This document shows positions 10,001 to 19,496 of a stretch of DNA of 57,634 nt, one piece after another. A model generated the notes under the pieces. That model searched no databases. It was not told the DNA's origin and was given only the letters and a program-made list of their open reading frames with translations. Source of the stretch: CAZTDD01 sp964612675 (lineage in GTDB: Bacteria; Hinthialibacterota; Hinthialibacteria; Hinthialibacterales; JAKPRU01); the NCBI GenBank assembly GCA_964612675.1, contig CAZTDD010000029.1, forward strand, positions 1 to 57,634. The letters run 5' to 3'. The position numbers were made by a program, and so were the translations under genes. Each line of letters opens with the position of its first letter. Positions within the stretch are counted from its first letter, which is position 1.

Positions 10001-11320
10001 ATCGTGTTCTCGTTGTCCGATATCCAAACCATCGATTTGAATTGAACTTCGCCGCTGTCTCCGACAAAGTCAAATGGGGCACCCTTTCCCACCCTCCCTC
10101 TTACCTGGAACTGATAGGTTTCACCAAATTGCGGTCCGGTGCGAAATGCCCTGTATATGCCGGTACCGTCAGGCTCCCACACAGCGTATGTTGCCGTGCT
10201 GGATGGCATGTAGGATAAATACTGGAAGTGTTCTTCTCCTCCGACCTTTACCAGCACGTCGAACGCTATATACCTTCCCTGACAGTCGGGCCAGTGGATC
10301 ACCAATTTACGGTCGTCAGGGAAATCACGATCCACGCCGTCGCTGATATCCGTTCCGGTTTTCGTATCGTCTGTTATCCAAACCACCGGCGTCGGAATAG
10401 GAGTTGGTGTAGAGGTGACCTTGGGGTGGGGTGCCGCCGTCGGTGTGGGGAGGGGGCTTTGGTTGAATACGACCGGGCCGGCGGCCTCTGTGGATAATTC
10501 GTACGTGGTATCCGGTCCCTGTACCATCAATGCGGTCACTTTGAACATGTAGGATTCGCCGAATTGCGGACCGTCCTTGAATGTTTCATAAAACTCAACG
10601 CCGGGTTGAGTGTCCTGCCCGTTCTCCGCCCGTTTTTTGGCAGCCTCGAGCTGGCGGTCAAGTTCCTCGGTTTGTCTTTTCTTTGATTCCTTGGAACACT
10701 TTTCTAATAGAAGGGCATACTCTACTTCCTGTAGGATTTTCTCCTTTTCTATCCGGACTCTGTATGACTTTCGAAGCGCTTCCGCTCTGGCTTCGGCCTG
10801 CGATTTCGGCGTCCCTTTCTTTTCTTCTTCCTCTTTTTTCTTACTTTTAGGCACACCCATTATCTCTTCAGCCTGTGGGAAGAGTGCTCGCCCTGATGTG
10901 TTCGCCGTCAAGTCCTTTAGACCAGTTTTTCGGTGTTCCTCCTGCGCCTTCTTCCTGAACGTATCTTCCTGTGTTTCTTGTTTCTTCTGCGCAGTTGGAC
11001 TCGTTCCCCCGCCGTACTGCGGCAGTACTTCCGCCTTTTTTTTGATTTCCTGCTGCTGGGGTTGAGCGCTGGATCCCGCTGCGTTGGATTCGCTCCAGAC
11101 AAGATAGTTGTCGTTTATTGATTCACCGCTCACGACGGCGAGTGGGCTGTAAACACCGTCGGACGGTTTGGTATACACTGTGTAACGGGGACCTCCCCCG
11201 TCAGGGAAATTCCAACGGATGACAAGTTTGCGGTCACTCTCGGTGTCAAGATCCTCCGCGTTGCTCAAGTCGGTGGTATTCAGTTCATCGTCGGTTACGA
11301 TGATCCATGGATCGAGCGAT
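7015..11320 (-). repeat. seven copies of a ~115-residue C-terminal module
   Basis: Each copy opens with an Asp-rich motif, pattern [VI]-x-D-D-E-x4-D-L-S-G-G-x-D-x-D-x3-[DN]-R-K-L-V-[IV]-x-W, continues with strands ending in 'LVWxPN', and closes with 'GPQFGxxYxFxVxG' and a final '[LI]GE...VVRFEE'. Copies start near forward positions 11315, 10385, 10035, 8805, 8325, 7955 and 7370 and read leftward. Copies 6 and 7 are the cleanest. The first holds a charged insertion of about 165 residues (about 11095-10590). The fold looks like a fibronectin-type beta-sandwich with a calcium loop; this is an inference. Confidence 0.75.
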
Positions 11321-14300
11321 GGAATCGGTTTTGGGGTGGGAACAGTAAGGTCGAAATCCACATTAAACACTTCTACTGTAAACTTGAGCGTTGCCGTTAA
11401 ACGCGATTCGTCAACGGCAAACATGTGCAGTGAATACTGTTTGCTGTTTTCTGTACCCGGGACTGCTTCGTAGGAGGGTGTGAATTGATATTCCTGAATT
11501 GCGGTCGCCGAGCCTTTTCCTTCTGTCCTGTGGATGCCGGTTCCCAGACTTGGATCCAACGGGAGTGTGCCGGTAACGCCCGTGAATACGCCGGAACCTT
11601 CCCATTCGACGGTGATATAGAGGGTGTCACTCTCCGGCACGTAAAGGGTATCGCCGTTATTGTGCGTGAAGGCGTCACCTTTGGAACCAAGACGGGATGT
11701 GACAGTCCTTGCAATGGGGGCAGAGGCAAGATCCGTTATGTCGATAACAAATGATTCGGAAACCGATTTCGTACGACCATTACTTGCTTGAATGGTTACG
11801 CAGATTCCGTCTTTCGGGCCGTCCGCGTCCAGCATGTTCGGAGTGAAAGTGAAAACAGCTTGCGCTTCTCCGGCGGCGGTCAGTCGTTGTACGAACGATC
11901 CGAGAGATTGATTGCAATCGAGGGTCAGATCGATTGTCTCCCCACCACCGTTGTCTGTGGCAGTCACAACGACTTCCAGACAATCGCGGGATTCACAGAG
12001 TGAAATCGAACCGTCGGTGAACGTTGTTTCCTTTTCATTGATCTTGGGAGTCAGTTTCAGGTCGATGTCTTGCTCGACGTCCAGAACCGTGATGCGAACG
12101 GTTTCGGTGACGGTTTCCCGGCCGCTGCTTAATGTGAAGCTGACCTCGAGTGTCGTACTCGACGTTCCTCCTGTAAGAAGAGCGAACCCCGGCTCGAAAA
12201 TAAACGGTGCGTCGATTTTCCCGTCCTGCGCGGTGAGGATAATCTTCGGCGGTTCTCCCAGTTCCAGGCGATGTACAGGTTGTTGTCCGCCCAACGTGAC
12301 GCTTTTTACGGGGGGCGACAACAAAGCAGTCCCCTCTGCGGTCAATGTGACAGGCAATCCACTGCCTTCCTCCGCTGTCATATCGAGCGTCAGAACTTCG
12401 CCTTCATTCATCGTTACCTCGGTAACGCCTGTATTCGATTGTTCGATTGCTGCGGTCGTTTCCTCCGTGTCGAGAAGCGAGCGCAGTCCCGGTCGAAAGC
12501 GAGTTACTTCCGCCTTCGATACGGCCGCAGTTCCTTTACCTGTGGAAAGACGACCTTCGAAAGAGATTCTCAAATCGGTGGTTTTGGGTGTGGGCGTACT
12601 CGTTGCCCTTTCGATCCATTCTCCGGGGTCCGATATCCGACCCTGAAATGCGATCCGGAGGGTCGATGGTGTTGCGGTCGGTGTTGCCGGGGTACGGGCG
12701 GCGGCCCCCGGCGGCCAGATCTCTCCGCTGAAAGCGATGCGCAACGTGAACGGTGTCGGTGTGGCTGTAGCGGTCGGCGTGCTCGTGAAGGTTGCCGTTG
12801 GTGTATCGGTTGGTGTATTTGTCGGTTCAGCAGTCGGTGTTTGAGTGGGTGTACAGGTACATGTTGCCGTAGTGGTTGCCGTGGGTGTTGGTGTCCATGT
12901 GGGTGTGGAGGTGTCGGTAGGTGTCGCAGTGGGATGATTGCGTACGCTGATCGGGCCGTATACGTATGAGTTTCCGGGGCTCGCTTCGCAGCTTAGGCCT
13001 AACCATATGTTGTTGTCATCCTCATGTATCTGACCGCACGAATCCCAACGGAATGTGTTCGACACTCCAAATTCGCTCGTTGAGAAACTCGAAACAGCAG
13101 GTTTAGTGTCGCTGACATAGAGTCCGTTCGCCGTACACGGCGATACAGAGACAGCAGGCCGTGTGTAATACATCGAGAGATTCGCGTTGTTCGCATTCGC
13201 TCCGGAGACTGTATACGCAAGGTCCAGATAGATGCTTGATGGACTTTGGGGCTCGGCCAGCCATGCGCGAGTGAGTCCCTCGTTGTTGATTGTGAAACTC
13301 TCTGTATCGGCTGTTCCCTCGAGTCCGCGGTCTGTGCCAACCGCACGGATAGTGATGGTTCCGGCGTTGTATAGCCCGTGCGATGCCTGCTCGGCGGCGC
13401 TTCTGCCGGCTGCGACAGCGTCCCGATCCAGGTCTTGCGCGGAGCACCAGCGGAAGGAATGAGTTATGCCGACCAGATCCGCTGCGAGGTTTGATTTGAC
13501 GTGCGCGCAAGGCCACAGGGTCATGGGATACCACTCCGTGGGGGTAGCGCCGAAGCCGTATGTGAGTTTCAGATCAACCGAATCGCGATTGAAATCGATA
13601 ATTTCCACCTGGAACTCGACGTCGCCCTGCTGACCGTCGGCAATGGAAACGATTGTGACATCTGAATTTCCAGCAACTCCCACGGGCGTGACTGTTGGGG
13701 TGGGGGAGTTGGTTGGCGTATTGGTCGGCGTGTTGGTTGGCCGGACTGCTGCGGTGGCGATAGAAGAAGAGACGTCGGATGTTTTCTCCAACAGCAAACG
13801 AGTATCGTTGCTGCGATCTTCCGCGGTGCTTCTCGATTGGGCGAGATGTGTAATCCGGAATTGAGCAGGGCTTTGCGATGAGGCTCCGGATGTGAGTTCA
13901 ACAACGACAAAGAAGGTCTTCGGCGTTCCATACGCGACCTGTACGTTTGGATCGCCGTCGGCAAAACTGACTGTCTGTCTCCCACTTGTCAGCGAAAGAG
14001 TAGACACGGTTGTGACGAGTGTGTCCGAGCCGCTTTCAAAACTCCCGGACCCGTCGTCACGATAGATGTGAAGATTCTCAATAAGATTGTCTGCTTCGGT
14101 GGTGGTTAGGGGATCGTCCGCACTCTCTTCGAAAAGCAGCTCGATACCGGCCAATTCAAGGTCTGTATCACCCGGTCGGCCTCTGTGTGTGGCAACGATT
14201 TTCAGGAAATCGTCGCTCTCTCCTTCCATGAGAGAGGATGGAGCCGTATCGCTCGTCGCAAGGGCGAACTGACCGCCGTTGTTTTCACACCAGACGATCT

Positions 14301-17300
14301 GGTCGTCAGGTCCCGAGCAGCCGATGATATCCGCATCGCCGTCACTATCGAGATCCGCCACGATTACTCGTTGCGCCATATTGGTGAACGTGTGGACGAT
14401 CTTTTGGTTCGTGGCGGGGTCTCCGAAATCTCCCTGGCCGTTTGTGTTTTCGTACCATTCCACCGTTTTGTCATCGTTCATCGCTGCGGCAACGTCAAGA
14501 TCGCCGTCCCCGTCCATATCCGCAACGAATAAGCCTCCCGGACCCCCGCAGCTGCTCGCGATGACTTTCTTGTTCGAGCCAAGTGTTCCGAAATTTGCCG
14601 AACCGAGATTCTCGTACCACACCGCTTCATCGTTGTTGTAGGCCACTGCGACAACGTCCAAGTCGCCGTCCCCATCGATGTCTCCGGACCCGGCAAGGGC
14701 GGCTCGGCTGCAATCGTTCGCAATGAGAATCTGGTTAGAACCCAGCGTACCGAAGTTCCCGCCGCCCAAGTTCTTGTACCAACAGACTTCGTTGTCATAC
14801 CAAGAGGCACACAAAACATCCAAATCCCCATCGCTGTCCAGATCCACCGATTCCACCCACATGGGCCAATCGGATTGCCCCTGCGAGATTACGTGTTCCG
14901 CCCAAGCGGCTCCGTTCTCATACCAGGCCACCTTGTCGTCTTGATTGGAACAAGCCAGGATGTCTAAATCACCGTCGCCGTCAAAGTCGCCTGTATGGAC
15001 GCCCCGGCCGCCGAGGGCGTTACTTCTGACGAGATTCTCGTTCGTGGTTGGGTTGCCGAAGTTACCACGGCCGTCCAGGTTCTCGTACCAGGCAACCTTG
15101 TGATCGTTGGTGGAAATCATGATGACGTCCAGGTCGCTATCGCCGTCCACATCTGCTATGTGAGTACGGAACGGGCCATCCATTTGTGTGTTGATGACGT
15201 ACCCTTGGAAGTTTTGGTTTCCGTCGTTTTTCCACCATGTCATCTTGTCATCAGTGGAAGCCCCGGCGACGATGTCCATATCGCCGTCGCCATCGATGTC
15301 TGCAACGCGGGGCGATACCGGATAGTCCAGCGTAGCTCCTGCTATTGTTTGTGCTGCTGCATACACTGCGCTCCGGTGGATGGTTTTGTTTTCAATATAA
15401 ACAATGGTCTCATCTCCGGCAGAACACGCGACGACGTCCAGATCGCCGTCACGATCCATATCGGCCGCAACCACGTCGTGTGCGGTGGAGGCAAAGGTGT
15501 GAAGGACCTTCTGAGAGGACGATGGATTGCCGAAATATCCCTTTCCGTCCTTGTTTTCAAACCAGCTGATTGTGCGGTCACCGTGAATGGCCGAAAGTAC
15601 ATCCAGATCGCCGTCCCCATCTACATCGGCGAGATTCAATCCACACGCTCCGTCCGCGGGGCTGCAGATCACTTTCTGGTTCGATCCGGAGGTACCGAAG
15701 TTACCTTCTCCATCGAGATTCTCGTACCATGTGATTTGATCGCCCAGAAAAGCAGTCGCGACGACATCCGAGTCACCGTCCCCGTCTATGTCGCCCGCCC
15801 GCACAATGTACGCTCCGTTCATTTGATTCGAAATGAGAATCTGGCCGCCGAAACCGCCGGAACCATCGTTTTGGTACCAGGCAATTTTGTCGTCGTCGTA
15901 CGATGCCGCAAGTACGTCCAGATCCCCATCTCCGTCAAAATCGACAGCGATGGCACTCATGGGGCAATCGGATTCTCCCTGCGAGGGATCGGGTCCATCG
16001 GGATCCTCTGTTATGACATGTTCGTCCCATGCGTTTCCATTTTCATACCACGCGATCTTGTCGTTCAGGTGAGCACATCTTAGGACATCCAAGTCACTGT
16101 CGCCGTCCATATCCGCTGCGATCGCGTAGCGACCTCCATCCGGATAAGAGGTGATCAGTTGCCCGTTGGTTGCGGGATTTCCAAAACCTCCACGGCCGTC
16201 GAGGTTTTCGAACCACGTAACCTTGTCATCGTTCTCTGAGATTGCCAGAACATCCATATCTCCGTCGCCGTCAACGTCAGCTGCACTGGTCATAAAAAGG
16301 CGATCGAGAGAAGAATTGATGATATGTCCTTCGAAGGTTTCTGTTCCATCATTTTCCCACCAGGTGAGTTTGTTGTTGTTCAGAGAGGCAGCCAAAATAT
16401 CGAGGTCCCCGTCACGATCGAAATCCGCTACTCCGAGGTGCCGAGGATAGTCGAGCGTGGCGCTGCTGACGGTTTGAGCAGTGCCGAACACGGGGGTAGG
16501 GTGGACGGTCTTGTTCTCGTACCAGGCCACCTTGTCCTGCCCCGCAACCGCAACGACAACGTCGAGGTCGCTGTCCCGGTCGATATCGACCGCACGGATC
16601 CATCGTGCTCCACTGGCACCTGTATCGATGTTGCGGGTTGTCCACGCCGACCCATCCCGGGCGGTGTTCTCGTACCAGTCAAACGTCCCTGCAGTGAACG
16701 CTGCAGAGAGGAGATCGGTATCCCCATCACCATCCATGTCCCCGGCGTGGACTACGACTGCTCCGCCGGCTGACGTGCTGATGTTGTTGATTGTAAAATT
16801 TTGTGCTCCGTCGTTTTGGCACCAGAAGACGGTTCCGGCGTCATAGGCGGCACAGGCGATGTCCATGTCTCCATCGCCGTCTACATCAACAATGCGTGCG
16901 TCATACGCTCCGTCTGCCGAGGTTGTGATGATATGTAGAGTGAAGTTCTGGGATCCGTCGTTCTCAAACCACGCAACCGTGTCGCTGTTTGAGAACGAAG
17001 AAGCCACGTCAATATCCCCGTCGGAATCTATGTCCGCCGCGTGGACGGAGTACGTTCCAGCGGCGGAACCGTAGATAGTATGGTTGCTCCACGCCGAACC
17101 GTTGCCAGCCGTGTTTTCGTACCAAACGATCGTGTTGGCGTTGACATTCGCAGAGAGCACATCCAGGTCTCCGTCGCCGTCGACATCCACTACGTCGACC
17201 GCAACGGCGCCGTCCGCGGTAGTTGTGATGTTCTGAACCGTGAAATTCTGTGCCCCGTCATTTTTGTACCAAGCGACTGTGTCATCCGAATAGGATGCAG

Positions 17301-17638
17301 ACACGATATCCATAGTGCCATCCCCATCGATGTCACCTGCATGAACTCCACGGGCACCGGCAGCGGAGGTGGTGATCACGTGCGTCGTAAAAACCTGTGA
17401 ACCATCGTTCTCGTACCAAGCCAGCTTGTTGTCGAGTTGCGAGGCAGAGAGGAGATCCACATCTCCATCGCCGTCTATGTCCGCGGCATCGACACAGGCG
17501 GCATAGTCCGCGGAACTACTGACGACAGACTGCAGCCCCAACGGCACAGAGGGAACCGTGAATTCGATCGGTCGAAACGAGAGAGAGGAACAGTGCGATT
17601 GATAGAAATACAACGCCGTGACACCCAGATGTCTTCAT
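7015..17638 (-). CDS. giant exported protein: three beta-propellers plus seven C-terminal modules (frameshift near start)
   Basis: An intact frame of about 3,530 codons runs from 17613 to 7015. Rough residues: 30-1112, 21 FG-GAP-like repeats forming three propellers; 1112-1280, a cohesin-like or Ig-like stretch; 1292-1312 and 1562-1625, Thr/Pro linkers of the TPTNTPT type; three short 'LRIAFxG' peptides near 1630-1720; 1720-2090, Ig/cadherin-like segments; 2098-3532, seven copies of one module, split by Pro-, Gln- and Lys/Glu-rich spacers. The real start is probably ATG 17638, which has AAGGAG 8 bases upstream and encodes a signal peptide (MKTSGCHGVVFLSIALFLSL). That signal is in another frame and stops at about 17516; one surplus base between about 17520 and 17590 separates it from the body. 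Asp-rich loops suggest calcium binding at the cell surface. Ligand unknown. Confidence 0.8.
14280..17520 (-). repeat. 21 FG-GAP/VCBS repeats in three groups of seven
   Basis: Repeats of 40-60 residues with the core D-[IVFML]-D-x-D-x-D-x-D-[ILV] then ...WYEN. I count 21. Group boundaries are marked by 'ENKTVHPTPVFGTAQTV' (near 16500) and 'ENKTIHRSAVYAAAQTI' (near 15370). Groups two and three align to each other along their whole length, so one arose by duplication of a seven-repeat unit. Each D.D.D.D loop is a likely calcium site, as in integrin-alpha propellers. Confidence 0.8.
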
Positions 17639-18079
17639 CTTACTGACTCCTTCTACAGATCAATTGCCCAGGAAATCCGGGCAGTTCTATAACCACTACC
17701 GTTGGTTCACTTGCTGTTTTTCAGTGGTGTGGACCAACGATATTCGGCAAATGGGGCACAGCAAAAACGTCTGGATGTCGATTTAGATGTAGCGATCTCA
17801 CCCATCGCATAACCACCGCGCTTACCACAGAGTAAACGGCGCGCAAACGCGCGGTCCTATTGTGTCAGAACTGCTACTGCTAAGTTTTAAGGACGATTTG
17901 CTATAAATCGTTGCATTGAGTACATGGTTGTAAGTGAATACGCGCATTTATGCCACATATCTCTGCGAAAGTCAACAAAAAAACACTCGCTTATTGAGCT
18001 GCGTGAGGCTCAGTAAGCGAGTGTCGTATCGTGAGAGATCTGATAGCCGAGAAGAGAAAGATACTCTCCCTCGCTTGCT
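17639..18079. other. intergenic region upstream of the giant gene
   Basis: About 440 bases without a convincing gene. It holds the promoter region of the giant gene, whose ribosome site AAGGAG lies about 8 bases beyond its ATG at 17638. It also holds two small hairpins (GCGCG/CGCGC near 17838-17855 and ACGATTT/AAATCGT at about 17893-17911) and the terminator of the aldolase-like gene at 17976-18024. Confidence 0.6.
17976..18024 (-). terminator. Rho-independent terminator of aldolase-like gene
   Basis: Arms 17983-17999 and 18008-18024 pair over 17 bases with one G-T wobble around an 8-base loop. On the minus strand the hairpin is followed by a run of T (A-run at 17976-17983 on the given strand). 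It lies 56 bases past the stop at 18080. Confidence 0.9.
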
Positions 18080-19285
18080 CTACCCAAAAATCCGATCCCG
18101 TTCCCGTTGGTTGTGCGCGATTTTCTCTTCAGGAGACATCTTTGCCCAGTCGGGTTCGCCGTTGGTGGAGGGCAACCGGCTGGAGGCTCCGTTTGAACCG
18201 ATGGGCTGAGGCGGCTGCGGCTGACGAGCGCCCATGTCCGCCGTCGTCCCCGAACCGGAGTAGCTCATAGCAGTATCGGTGAGTTTCATGTCATCTTCCA
18301 AGGATCGGAACGGTCTGATCCCGAGACCCTGCAGTACGCCATGGTACGCGGCGACCGCCTCTTCCGGTGTGATTTCTCCGTCGACAATCAATCGGAGAAA
18401 CCGAACGAAGGAGAGTTGGTGCTCGGACTGGTTGATTTTGCGTCCGAACAACGCCACTTTCGCGCCGTGTTTCTGGGCCTCAGAGATGAGTTTGAACGCG
18501 TCGTAAGTTGTGCCTGCGGAACCGCCAAGGACTCCCGGAATAAGGGTGGGATCCCAATTCACGAGTTCCTCCATCAGTTTCGGACCGTGGTAGACCATTT
18601 TCAAAAAGAGGGGTCGTCCCGCCTCGGTGACTCCGGCCAATGTTCGGACGATCATGTCGTTCACAAACTCACCAATTTTGTCCGGCGGTATGGTTCCCGT
18701 GACATTCGGATCGAATACTTCGAGGAAGTATCGGAAGCCTTTTTCTTCCGCTTCCAAACGAAACTCCTTGAAAGCATTAATCGTCTCCAGATCCCGTTGA
18801 AGATCGTTGTTGAATGTCACTGAATAGAGCCCCAGATTCGCTCCCAGGGCGCGTTCTTGAGGCGAACACTCATATTTCCCGCACATTGCATGGTCCAGCG
18901 TCGTACTGCGAAACGGTCGTGAGAATTCTCCGGCATAAACACCGTGCCGGGCTATATGAATATCCGTCGTGTCGTTCGTCCGTGCGGCGGGAGTGACCGG
19001 CGAATTGTCGAACAGGCGCTCGCGAATTGTCAGGATCTCATTGCTGCTGGCGGACATCAGCATGATGTCGACCGCTTCCTGGCGCGTCACTTCACGCATG
19101 GCCTCACGGTATTCCGCCATTCCGCGATATCGCAATTCGTCGGTTCCATAGCATTCCGGAGAGAGTCCGGCGGATTGGACTCCGCGAGCCATGTCTGCGT
19201 CTTTCGCGTCGGCAATAATGAATTCCTTTGAATTGCGGTCGGCTCGGATAGCCGCCAGCTTGCGATCCAGACTTTTTTCAACCAT
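18080..19285 (-). CDS. class I aldolase-like (DeoC/LacD-type) protein
   Basis: A 401-residue cytoplasmic protein resembling DeoC/LacD/FbaB-type TIM-barrel aldolases. 'PLFLKMVYHGPKLMEELV' carries a lysine on a strand end, as in Schiff-base aldolases, and 'PGVLGGSAGTTYDAFKLISE' followed by 'GAKVALFGRKIN' resembles the phosphate-binding end of the barrel. The last 60 residues are a flexible Pro/Gln/Gly-rich tail ending in 'DWAKMSPEEKIAHNQRERDR', a motif I cannot assign. ATG 19285 is preferred over upstream in-frame starts because GGAGA lies 6 bases before it. The substrate is unknown. The gene ends in a strong terminator and stands alone. Confidence 0.65.
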   Translation of the reverse strand: MVEKSLDRKLAAIRADRNSKEFIIADAKDADMARGVQSAGLSPECYGTDELRYRGMAEYREAMREVTRQEAVDIMLMSASSNEILTIRERLFDNSPVTPAARTNDTTDIHIARHGVYAGEFSRPFRSTTLDHAMCGKYECSPQERALGANLGLYSVTFNNDLQRDLETINAFKEFRLEAEEKGFRYFLEVFDPNVTGTIPPDKIGEFVNDMIVRTLAGVTEAGRPLFLKMVYHGPKLMEELVNWDPTLIPGVLGGSAGTTYDAFKLISEAQKHGAKVALFGRKINQSEHQLSFVRFLRLIVDGEITPEEAVAAYHGVLQGLGIRPFRSLEDDMKLTDTAMSYSGSGTTADMGARQPQPPQPIGSNGASSRLPSTNGEPDWAKMSPEEKIAHNQRERDRIFG

Positions 19286-19368
19286 CGGTGTCTCCTGAAA
19301 AGTAGTCGGTGGATAGGCCCCTGTGCCCACCCCTCGGATATGATAGAACGGCACAAAGTCCAATAATC

Positions 19369-19450
19369 GCCCCTCACCCTAACCCTCTCCCGGCGGGAGA
19401 GGGAAACTTCTATCGTCAGCAGCCGACTTTTTGCCACCCCGTCAAGATAT
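19369..19450. repeat. intergenic C-rich repeat with hairpin
   Basis: It contains CCCTCACCCTAACCCTCTCCC with its hairpin (CCCTCTCCC 19383-19391, GGGAGAGGG 19395-19403) and ends with GACTTTTTGCCACCCCGTCAAG (19425-19446). The end motif recurs, direct or inverted, at 21949-21970, 34178-34199 and 34409-34429, so this is one member of a dispersed family. Confidence 0.65.
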
Positions 19451-19496
19451 CCACAAAGATTAAATTGACTGCGCCTTCATGGCAAGGTTGGAGCGT

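Noticed and set aside
14995..16083. Open frame of 362 codons on the plus strand inside the giant gene
   Set aside because: It is antisense to the FG-GAP repeats. The repeated GTCGCC/CCATCG codons give a long stop-free antisense frame with repeated peptides and no ribosome site.
14280..17520. CRISPR-like regular repeats
   Set aside because: The spacing is set by protein repeats of 40-60 codons, the DNA units differ in sequence, and they are in frame.
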